From: Pseudomonas sp. sp1636
Lineage (GTDB): Bacteria > Pseudomonadota > Gammaproteobacteria > Pseudomonadales > Pseudomonadaceae
Reading direction: 5' to 3'
Assembly (NCBI RefSeq): GCF_030376615.1
Contig: NZ_JARRAB010000015.1
Span: forward strand, 57,469-121,468
Length of the DNA: 64,000 nt
A program made the translations under genes and the position numbers. A model generated the notes under the pieces. That model made no database searches and was not told the DNA's origin. It was given only the letters and a program-made list of their open reading frames with translations. This document shows, one piece after another, positions 57,366 to 64,000 of this stretch; the stretch's first letter is position 1; every line of letters begins with the position of its first letter.

Positions 57366-58370
57366 CTAAGCGGCTTGATAGCAACTGCTCTCGACTATGG
57401 AGGTTATGTTTGATATGTCTTCAGAGGAGAAGGCTAAGAGATCTATACGCCCGTCTCGGCGGGTATTTATTATGCGTGTCTTGGATGCTTGTTTTTTATA
57501 AAATGGCACATGTGCCAATATTTTCTGGCGAGACCAGCCATTATCCGCAAGGAAAAAGTAAAGGCTATAGCGAAGCGAGGGCATTCTGAACGGCGGTCCA
57601 TTATTCGCCGCCATTAGTTTATTAAAGCTAACCTGCACAGATCGAGAGCTAACCGGGCCAGGAAGCGCTTTCCGGGTTGTGCGAGGGAAGAGATAGTGGC
57701 TCGAGTTACCTACGCAAGCCAGCCAGTCCTCAAGTGCTGCTAGAGGGCAGAGTAAGGGCAGGCGGACTATCTGGAAGGTGTTTCTCCTTCTTCGCCCACT
57801 CTCACCGATACGATTAGAGGTAATTTCAAGAGAACTACTCGTTATTTTTACATCGTGCCTCATAAGTCTACACACCTCTGCGGTGGTCATCCCGAACCAG
57901 AATCCTATTAGCAAAATTGCTCTATTGCGGTAAGCGATCAATTCGGATCGGTAGATTGATTTTAGCGAGTTTCCGCGCGGGTCCAAATCCGGCGGCGTTC
58001 TAGGGGAGAAACAGCGCTCATGTGCCTCGACCAGATGCATTACATCTACAATTGAAGGAGGCCGTTGGAACGGTGGTTTGCGTCGTAGAGGCATCCTGTC
58101 CCAGAGTTGGCACACCAGATCGATCACTGACGGACATGCGGTAGGATCGGGAAAGTCGTTCTCCTTGTGCCAGTAACCGAGAGCGGAAAGCGCTAAATCC
58201 ATTCGCCTTCTGTCAATGCGGCCATAGCAGTCTGCTAGGTAGAGACAGACTTCGTAAGGTAACGACGGTAAATCTCGTCCTTGCCACTCGATGTAATGCT
58301 GCAAGGCTCTGCGGCGATTAGCTTCTGCTCTGCTAGGGGCACCGCTTAGTTCAACCTTGTTCTTATTCAT
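57366..58370 (-). CDS. Tyrosine-recombinase-like protein lacking key catalytic residues
   Basis: The 334-residue protein has an N-terminal SAM-like helical part and a C-terminal domain that aligns with phage-type integrases: RNRAILLIGFWFGMTTAEVCRLMRHDV (residues 148-174), CPLAALEDWLACVG, and FRMPSLRYSLYFFLADNGWSRQKILAH (261-287). The usual first Arg (LRRSE) is Thr here (T162), the HxxR motif reads PSLR (H to P264, R267 kept), and the nucleophilic Tyr expected near residue 300 is Ile; H287 remains. DNA cleavage is therefore unlikely. It is divergent from the tnsA operon. It may be a DNA-binding or accessory protein, or a decaying integrase. Confidence 0.7.
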   Translation of the reverse strand: MNKNKVELSGAPSRAEANRRRALQHYIEWQGRDLPSLPYEVCLYLADCYGRIDRRRMDLALSALGYWHKENDFPDPTACPSVIDLVCQLWDRMPLRRKPPFQRPPSIVDVMHLVEAHERCFSPRTPPDLDPRGNSLKSIYRSELIAYRNRAILLIGFWFGMTTAEVCRLMRHDVKITSSSLEITSNRIGESGRRRRNTFQIVRLPLLCPLAALEDWLACVGNSSHYLFPRTTRKALPGPVSSRSVQVSFNKLMAANNGPPFRMPSLRYSLYFFLADNGWSRQKILAHVPFYKKQASKTRIINTRRDGRIDLLAFSSEDISNITSIVESSCYQAA

Positions 58371-58566
58371 GAGGTCTCACCGTAATGGATGGTGCATCGT
58401 TCTTCTAGTGGGGTATCCAGCGCATATTACGAAAGCGAATAGGCGGCTGGTTCTTTAGGTTTCTTTTCGATCAGCTAATCATATATCTGTGTCTATTATT
58501 ATATATTGGTGCATGCCTCCCCATTCAAAGGGAATTCACGCGCGGGAGAGACGAGTCACCCCACGA

Positions 58567-58581
58567 CTCAATTCAATTGAG
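58567..58581. repeat. Short palindrome at the tnsA ribosome binding site
   Basis: CTCAATTCAATTGAG is a 7-bp perfect palindrome around one central base, ending 10 bp before the tnsA start. A second, 5-bp inverted pair GAGTC/GACTC lies just upstream (58553-58569). These could be an operator for autoregulation of the tns operon. Confidence 0.45.
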
Positions 58582-58591
58582 AGGGGCGGCT

Positions 58592-59272
58592 ATGCCTAGC
58601 AAAACACCGGAAAATGCATTTCTTGCCCGGATCCGTAGTCGGCGATCGACACGCAGCTACTTGTGGTTAGTCTACAGCCACAAGATACGGACTGACCTCA
58701 TTCTGGAAAGCAACCAGGAGTTCGCACACTGGCTTCTGAACCTTGAGTTTGATGCCCATGTCGTGGATTTCTGGATCCCGGCGGCAAACGAGTTGTATGG
58801 CGATCAAGTAGGCGGTCGTCGGACTCGGCCAGATGTCGTGGCGAAGAACGCCGACGGCGTGCTGGAGTGGCATGAGGTTAAAGCCGGATATGTTGATGAA
58901 GTCAATCCCAGCCAACAAATCATGATGCAGCGGGAGTTAGCCGCGAACAACGGAGCATTATACCGCTTGTTCGATGAGTCCACGCGCACTGCCCGCCAGT
59001 ATGAGCTGCTTCCACGTCTCCGCCTCATGCATTTCATCGCGGTTGGGCGTAATCAACCCCTGGTGGATTACGTGCAGGAGACAGTCCTCAGCTACGTGAA
59101 TCAGGAGCAGGCGGGGACGTTTGGCGGATTGCTGCAAGCATTTCCCATGCTGGCACCTACTCACCTGATCTGTGCAATGGTGCGCCTCACCATTGAAGGA
59201 TTTGTGACAGTCGAGGTTGAGGATTCTACGCCCTCCCAACACACGGTTTGGTCGTTGAGAGGCTCCTCATGA
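58592..59272 (+). CDS. tnsA: TnsA-like transposon endonuclease
   Basis: The 226-residue protein resembles TnsA, the restriction-endonuclease-fold partner that cuts the 5' ends of Tn7-like elements. The putative active site is E43 (LESNQEFAHWLLNLEFD), D81 (RRTRPDVVAKN) and E95-x-K97 (EWHEVKAGY), a PD-(D/E)xK arrangement. The C-terminal part (MVRLTIEGFVTVEVED) is winged-helix-like. The ATG at 58592 follows GAGGGG. Its stop overlaps tnsB by 4 bp. Presence of TnsA implies cut-and-paste movement rather than the cointegrate mode of TniA-only elements. Confidence 0.8.
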   Translation: MPSKTPENAFLARIRSRRSTRSYLWLVYSHKIRTDLILESNQEFAHWLLNLEFDAHVVDFWIPAANELYGDQVGGRRTRPDVVAKNADGVLEWHEVKAGYVDEVNPSQQIMMQRELAANNGALYRLFDESTRTARQYELLPRLRLMHFIAVGRNQPLVDYVQETVLSYVNQEQAGTFGGLLQAFPMLAPTHLICAMVRLTIEGFVTVEVEDSTPSQHTVWSLRGSS

Positions 59273-61179
59273 AACGTACAGCGATCCCGCAGGCCATCAG
59301 ACAGGGCGACTGGCCGCGCGTCGAGCCAGCGACGGTGCCGCAGGCGCAATGGCCGGATTTCGCCCGAAAGCGGCTTGCCGTGTCAATGTACATCGACGGG
59401 GCCTCGATGAAAGCGATCAGGCTGCAAACTGGAATGCCGTCCAACGAGATTAACCGGCTTGCACATCGCTTCTGCTCGATGGATGAAGAGGGACATTATT
59501 TTGGTGAGCGGGCGCTGATAGCGTACACCCGGATTGTTCCCTATGAGCGACGCAAGCCCATTGGTGTGAAGCGAAGTGAGCAGCAGGGTGGCCTGACCGG
59601 TGCGCTCAACATGCTGTTGTCCGAGCACCCCGAAATTGAAGCGGCCATGATCGACCTACTCTGTACTCCAGGTGCGGTATTGAATGACGACCGAGGGGGG
59701 ATGAGTGTCTTAGTCTCAGCGTTTAAACAAGCGCTAGAGAAGGCTGGCATTGCTTCACCGTCTTGGCCTTTCAATACCAAGCACAAAGGTCGTACAACCA
59801 TCCGGAAGTACCTAAAAGCTCTACGTGTAAGGTTTGCGGTCCAATACATTCATGCCCACGGTGATGAGGTTGCCGTGGCTCATCTGGCGACCGGCACGGG
59901 TCATCGACGTTTCATCCACCCTAAGCGGCCTTTCGATTGTGTTCAGCTTGATGGACATCACATCGACGCCATCTTCGCGCTGCGCGTAGAGGAAATGCCG
60001 GGGTTTTATCAGTGGATTGCGATTGATCGAATTTGGTTATTGTCGATGATCGAACCCTTTTCCAATGCTGTCCTGGCCTACAAGCTTGTCCTGAGAAGTG
60101 AAGTCTCAGCGGCCGATGTCCGTGAAGTCATCGCCCAAGCCTGTCTTGGGAAATGGTGCCCAAGAGCGTTGGTAAACGAAAAGTATCAGTATAAGCCAGG
60201 TGCCGGACTGCCCTCGGGTGTCATCGAGGGCTGCCAAGGTATTAGCTTCGGGGTATTTTTTGCCGACTCCCACCTGTCCAACCTCGCCAAGAAAATTACC
60301 ACGGAGGCACGTCGCGACTTCGGTTTCCAAGTGTGCATAGGGCCGGTGGGGCATTTCGAGGTGCGCGCGGAAATCGAGCGTTCCTTTCTGGAGGTGGTAC
60401 GGGAAGTTCACCTGTTGGTCTCATCAACTGGAAGCCATCCTCATGCCGGGCGGGCCAAGGACGCCGAGCAAAAGGCCGTGAAGTACGAGATCGACTTCAC
60501 GCTGATGGAGGATGCGATAGATGTGCTGCTTGCCAACTACAATGTCACGCCCAGTGAAGGGCTGGGGCTCTTTTCGCCGCTAGGTTACCTAGAGCAGTTC
60601 TTCCGCCAGGGCGCACTAATTCCGAGCTACTCAGCAGAGCAGCGAGAACGATTGCAGGCGGACCTGACCACTCGTAAAGCGACTGTGCGTGGAAGCTGCG
60701 ACAGTGGGCGTCGTCCTTACATCCAATTAGATCGGGTGCGCTATACCAGCGCGATCCTGGCTGGTGACTTCGCCTTTGTCGGAATGCAGTTGTTGATCGA
60801 AGTCGATAATCACGATTACCGAGCAGTCAAAGCCTATCTGCCAAATGGTGAGTCTATCGGTTATCTCTGCGCGCAAGGATGGTGGGGAGAGTTCAAACAT
60901 ACGCCCTCCGTGCGACTCAAGGTGAACAGCTTGATCCGTTCAGGGGATTTGAAGATCGATGAGGATAAATCCCCGACCCAGCAACTCAGTGATTATTTCA
61001 CCCAACACGGGCAAGCCGGAGTGGCATTGTCTCTCAGCCGGGAAGCTGCGACCCAAAAGGACGAAAACCCGCGTCCTCGGAAAAACCGGGCATTTCGACC
61101 GGACTATTTTATCCAAGCTGATAGCGAATACGGTGAGCTGCCCTCGCCTGGTCGCGCGCTGAACCGAGTCGAGAGATGA
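59269..61179 (+). CDS. tnsB: TnsB-like DDE transposase
   Basis: The 636-residue DDE/RNase H-fold transposase has catalytic candidates D228 (VQLDGHHID), D333 (FFADSHLSNL) and E370 (RAEIERSF). N-terminal helical DNA-binding domains and a C-terminal beta-barrel (YLPNGESIGYLCAQGWWGEFKHT) are as in TnsB/MuA/TniA. The polar C-terminal tail (RKNRAFRPDYFIQ) may contact TnsC. ATGA overlaps join it to tnsA and tnsC. It would join the 3' ends of the element to target DNA. Confidence 0.88.
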   Translation: MKRTAIPQAIRQGDWPRVEPATVPQAQWPDFARKRLAVSMYIDGASMKAIRLQTGMPSNEINRLAHRFCSMDEEGHYFGERALIAYTRIVPYERRKPIGVKRSEQQGGLTGALNMLLSEHPEIEAAMIDLLCTPGAVLNDDRGGMSVLVSAFKQALEKAGIASPSWPFNTKHKGRTTIRKYLKALRVRFAVQYIHAHGDEVAVAHLATGTGHRRFIHPKRPFDCVQLDGHHIDAIFALRVEEMPGFYQWIAIDRIWLLSMIEPFSNAVLAYKLVLRSEVSAADVREVIAQACLGKWCPRALVNEKYQYKPGAGLPSGVIEGCQGISFGVFFADSHLSNLAKKITTEARRDFGFQVCIGPVGHFEVRAEIERSFLEVVREVHLLVSSTGSHPHAGRAKDAEQKAVKYEIDFTLMEDAIDVLLANYNVTPSEGLGLFSPLGYLEQFFRQGALIPSYSAEQRERLQADLTTRKATVRGSCDSGRRPYIQLDRVRYTSAILAGDFAFVGMQLLIEVDNHDYRAVKAYLPNGESIGYLCAQGWWGEFKHTPSVRLKVNSLIRSGDLKIDEDKSPTQQLSDYFTQHGQAGVALSLSREAATQKDENPRPRKNRAFRPDYFIQADSEYGELPSPGRALNRVER

Positions 61180-62096
61180 ACGCCAGCGCTCACCCTCTCA
61201 AGACCGACCAGGCGCTGTTTATCACGCACCAGATGGTGCGCGTCCTTCGCTTGAGTCTCGATCGGGTGGCCGCCAGACGATCCGGCGTGTTGTTCGAAGG
61301 TGCGTCGCGGGTCGGCAAAACCCGTTGCGCACAATTTGTCGCCGAGCAGTTAAAGATCAAGTTGCCAGGCGTGTTCACCATGCTCCACATCGCCCGCCAC
61401 CGTGAACCCGGCCGACGGCAGTCCGTATTGAAGGAGATATGTGAATCGGAGCGGGCATCGCCTAATGCGCGAGGCGTGGATTATCTTCAGCACCTGCTGG
61501 CCTATATCGAAGGGCATGTGACCGGCCAACCCGCGCCACAATGTGTATTGGTTGTCGATGAGATTCAACAATGGCGTCAAAACGACTTTCGCGTTCTGTC
61601 GGACCTTCACAATTATCTCCAGTCGGAAAACATCAATTTAACGGTCATCGGTTTTGCGCAATCGGAGATCTATCATCTACTCAGCGGGCTTCGGGCGGTG
61701 AAGCGCCCGCAGATAGTGGCCCGCTTCTTTGCAGAAATCATTCCGTTCCACGGGTGTCGGAGCGTCGACGAACTGACGGCGATACTGCAGGCGTGTGACG
61801 AGGGCTCCGAGTACCCCGTCGGGTCGGGCACCAGCTATACCGCGTTTTTCGCGACAGAGGCCTTTGCCGCCGGGCTCAGGCTGGCACCGCTGGCGGGCTT
61901 GTTCTGGAAGGCGTTCGATGAAAGTGTAGCGGGGGAATACGTCAACAATCTCCCCATGCAGCACGTACGCGAGTCGATCCTCGACCTGTTGCTGCTCATC
62001 GCGCCGCATGACAACGCCTTGTTCGAAGCCGATGACAAGCTAGTCATTGAAGCGGTCCGCCGCACGAGTGTTCGGATGTTCTGCGATGTACTATAA
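61176..62096 (+). CDS. tnsC: TnsC-like AAA+ transposition regulator
   Basis: The 306-residue ATPase has Walker A GASRVGKT (42-49) and Walker B VLVVDEIQQW (D128, E129), with sensor-like NLTVIGFAQSEIYHLLSG and GAP-type RFFAEIIPFHG. Size and motifs place it with the short TnsC/TniB proteins (about 300-330 aa) rather than the 555-aa TnsC of Tn7. It should link a target selector to the TnsAB transposase through an ATP-dependent filament. Its ATG overlaps the tnsB stop (ATGA) and its 3' end overlaps tniQ by 11 bp. Confidence 0.85.
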   Translation: MNASAHPLKTDQALFITHQMVRVLRLSLDRVAARRSGVLFEGASRVGKTRCAQFVAEQLKIKLPGVFTMLHIARHREPGRRQSVLKEICESERASPNARGVDYLQHLLAYIEGHVTGQPAPQCVLVVDEIQQWRQNDFRVLSDLHNYLQSENINLTVIGFAQSEIYHLLSGLRAVKRPQIVARFFAEIIPFHGCRSVDELTAILQACDEGSEYPVGSGTSYTAFFATEAFAAGLRLAPLAGLFWKAFDESVAGEYVNNLPMQHVRESILDLLLLIAPHDNALFEADDKLVIEAVRRTSVRMFCDVL

Positions 62097-63435
62097 ACAC
62101 GGGCTATTTTTCCCAGATAACTTTCCATGGCCATATGATCATGCCGTTGCCGCTCTGCACAAAGCCGCGGTGGTGAATGGCGTCTGTGGCAGGGTCGTGC
62201 TGGGAACGTCTCCGCTAAAGAAGTCACGGCGCGGTTCGAAAAAGGGTAGGGAAACTCAGATTGAGAGGGCCCTGGACGAGATATACCACACCTCTCGTTC
62301 CTTTCTGTCGTCCAGCAATTTCGTCAAACGTACCGGCGATTATTTTCCAAAGAATGTTCACGGCCCCATCAAGTATTGTGCGGAATGCCTGGCGGAAACA
62401 GGATTCGTACCAGCAGTCTTTTCACTGCGCTTTGTGGCCAGTTGTCCGTGGCATCACCGGCCGCTGAAACCGCTATGTGAGCGTTGCCACGACATTCGGA
62501 AGTTCGCACCTACCTCGTTCGGGAGTCCGGTCGGCTACAGTTGCGAGGACTGCGGTTACTGGGTGCCGAACCGGGAAGCGATTTTTGCTGCCTGTCGTTC
62601 CTATGCCGCCAGCACTAGTGGGTTGGCTTGCATGAATTTTCACGTCAATACTGAACGACTGCACCGGCTGGCGGTACTGGACGTGATCAATTTCGCTAAG
62701 GCGACCGATGATGGCACGCAAGCCCTTGCAGACAGCTGCGCTATACAGGAGTTTCTCCCTGATAAAACGACCAAAATATGGCATAAGACTTTCGACATGC
62801 TCGGCCAATGTGCGGTACCGGGTTCGCCGGATGAGTGCTACAGGTGCTTTGTCAGATTTCATCAAGTTCGCCTGCTCAAAGCGCATCGCCACTGCCCCTG
62901 CGGCGCAGTTCTTTCACGACCCGGCGTCGGTGATTCGTCGCGCAGCGTGTGCTTGTACAACGTGGCATTGTCGATATTTCGGCAAAAATTTGAATACCTG
63001 AGCAATGATAAAGCGATACCGCGGCTTTCAGAGCAGGCCTCGCATCAGCTGGCAAAACTCCAGATGGTGCCTAGGGTTTCACGACGTTTCTTTCAAAGCG
63101 TTTTCTATCAGCTTGTCGCGCGCTTATGGTTCTGGAGTCGTGCTGCGTCGCAGTTTTTCGTTCACATCGATCCTCGGCATTTTTTCGCGGTATTAGACGC
63201 CGGCAGCAGCAATATGCTGTTGTCTCGGCTCCTTGGCGAGTGGTTGCGAGGCTACTATAAGTGTGAATTCGATCTGCCCGCTGACCGTGCAGCCATGCGC
63301 CAGCTCTTAGGGCCGGTCCAGGCCGGGCAGGCACTAGGTATTCGCAATTTCGGTACCCGCGCAGAGTTGAGCGCCCCGGCAACGCCCAGGCTGTTCTACG
63401 GCTCGATGCGGGCTACGGCGATGTTTTACTTCTAA
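62086..63435 (+). CDS. tniQ: TniQ/TnsD-family target-selection protein
   Basis: The 449-residue protein has a TniQ-type zinc module: C98-x2-C101, then CPWHH (C120, H123 or H124), C131-x2-C134 and a following C153-x2-C156. The N-terminal segment before it and the long C-terminal helical part are as in TnsD/TniQ proteins, which bind a fixed attachment site or connect to a CRISPR effector. The start at MYYKHGLFFPDNFPWP lies within tnsC. This fourth gene completes a minimal Tn7-like machinery. No cas gene or att site is visible in the window. Confidence 0.82.
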   Translation: MYYKHGLFFPDNFPWPYDHAVAALHKAAVVNGVCGRVVLGTSPLKKSRRGSKKGRETQIERALDEIYHTSRSFLSSSNFVKRTGDYFPKNVHGPIKYCAECLAETGFVPAVFSLRFVASCPWHHRPLKPLCERCHDIRKFAPTSFGSPVGYSCEDCGYWVPNREAIFAACRSYAASTSGLACMNFHVNTERLHRLAVLDVINFAKATDDGTQALADSCAIQEFLPDKTTKIWHKTFDMLGQCAVPGSPDECYRCFVRFHQVRLLKAHRHCPCGAVLSRPGVGDSSRSVCLYNVALSIFRQKFEYLSNDKAIPRLSEQASHQLAKLQMVPRVSRRFFQSVFYQLVARLWFWSRAASQFFVHIDPRHFFAVLDAGSSNMLLSRLLGEWLRGYYKCEFDLPADRAAMRQLLGPVQAGQALGIRNFGTRAELSAPATPRLFYGSMRATAMFYF

Positions 63436-63501
63436 CTTTGGTGCCTGAAAAGCCGTGCCAAACGCCTTTGAGGTGCCCTGTCGCCGGCGACAGTCCCGTC
63501 T

Positions 63502-63680
63502 CTAGCGGCCGCCGTAAATACGAGTACTTATTGGCGAATTCAGCAGGGGCAGGTAGCCAAGGCGCGAGTGGCGACGTTGGCGGTTATAGGAGATGTCGAT
63601 GTACTTCTGGTTGGCTGCCTCAGCCTCGGTTCGGGTGGCAAAGCGGCGCAGGTGTAACAGTTCGCGAAGCCAGCAATTGC
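63502..63680 (-). pseudogene. IS3-family transposase remnant (OrfB C-terminus)
   Basis: The minus strand encodes LRELLHLRRFATRTEAEAAN, then QKYIDISYNRQRRHSRLGYL and a short tail ending STRIYGGR before a stop at 63502. This is the typical end of IS3-group OrfB (rve integrase domain). Upstream coding sequence breaks down around 63680 and no OrfA or full catalytic domain is present. It is a truncated remnant next to tniQ, evidence of nested insertions behind the tns operon. Confidence 0.8.
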
Positions 63681-64000
63681 TGAGTCAGGCCGGTGTATGG
63701 AACTCGAATTACGGGCACCTGTACTGGCTCATCGAATAGTGACAAGTGCCTACCAACTGGTCGGATCTCAGGGAATTATCCTCCAAATATCTCTGCAACT
63801 ATAATTTATAGTCACCAAGATATTTTGAGTATAGAAGTCGACGCTTTGGGTGATTCGCAGCTTCCGGCCGAGCCTGACTGCCATCGAACGGCTTGCCCAT
63901 GTGCCAACTGCAGATTGGCAGCATCCCCGGTAACGCTGATGGGGAATGATCGCGCAAGCCTTGGTCGGTTCAGGAACTGCTGAGTAGCAAGGTGGATGGT
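63681..64000. other. 320-bp unassigned end of window
   Basis: No gene is convincingly coded. A 7-bp palindrome with one central base, ACTATAATTTATAGT, lies at 63798-63812 in a short AT-rich patch. An open minus-strand frame from the right edge to about 63820 has no recognised features. The cargo region of the Tn7-like element would be expected beyond this point. Confidence 0.4.

Noticed and set aside
57366..58370. Active phage or island integrase
   Set aside because: The first catalytic Arg, the HxxR His and the Tyr nucleophile are not found, so integrase activity is not claimed.
63693..63983. 96-codon frame at the right end of the window
   Set aside because: No ribosome binding site, no family features and codon use unlike neighbours.

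Overview
The window reads as the chromosome of a denitrifying Pseudomonas, close to the P. stutzeri / P. aeruginosa lineage. Most of it is GC-rich with strong third-position GC bias. Gene contents and neighbourhoods such as muxC-opmB, galU-glyoxalase-gor, nosRZDFYL with a tatA/E gene, nirS-T-B-C-F-D-L-G-H-J-E-N, nirQ-norE-norF-norC-norB-norD and dnr are pseudomonad. All assignments come from reading translated sequence against remembered family features; no database search was possible.

Layout. (1) 1-2.5 kb: the 3' end of an RND pump gene and its outer-membrane channel (muxC-opmB type). (2) 2.6-9.3 kb: a nucleotide/PRPP-themed accessory cluster with two phosphoribosyltransferases, a PRPP-synthetase paralogue, a CapA-like protein, an alpha/beta hydrolase and a BCAM0308-type zinc-ribbon protein, plus an orphan TRAP binding protein. 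It resembles low-oxygen-induced loci of other proteobacteria. (3) 9.7-12.7 kb: an SDR, a palindromic repeat element, dsbB and an acyl-CoA dehydrogenase. (4) 13-47.9 kb: a contiguous denitrification island holding nitrous oxide reductase (nosRZDFYL-tatA/E, nnrS), cytochrome cd1 nitrite reductase with the complete heme d1 pathway (nirS to nirN, plus a displaced nirM), nitric oxide reductase (nirQ norEFCBD), two CRP/FNR-type regulators, small helper genes and an ftrABCD-like iron importer. (5) 48.4-51.8 kb: core genes galU, a glyoxalase-like gene, gor and a TRIC-family membrane protein. (6) 51.9-64 kb: a more AT-rich accessory block with a 1712-aa exonuclease-RecQ-UvrD fusion helicase, a tyrosine-recombinase-like protein lacking key catalytic residues, a compact Tn7-like tnsA-tnsB-tnsC-tniQ operon and an IS3-family remnant.

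How the genes work together. NirS reduces nitrite to NO, NorCB reduces NO to N2O and NosZ reduces N2O to N2. NirFDLGHJEN build heme d1; NosDFYL mature the copper centres; NosR feeds electrons; NirQ and NorD activate the reductases. FNR-type palindromes (TTGAT-N4-ATCAA) precede nosR, nirM, nirS/nirQ, norC, a small DGC-family gene and a dnrS-like regulator, with a weaker one before nnrS. Several sit about 41.5 bp upstream of a plausible -10/start point, so the island looks like one ANR/DNR regulon. The FtrABCD-like importer would supply iron for its heme enzymes.

The most notable parts are the Tn7-like operon with a divergent degenerate recombinase, the triple-domain helicase, two unusually strong intergenic hairpins (nosZ-nosD and nirB-nirC), and the position of nirM at the far end of the nir cluster.
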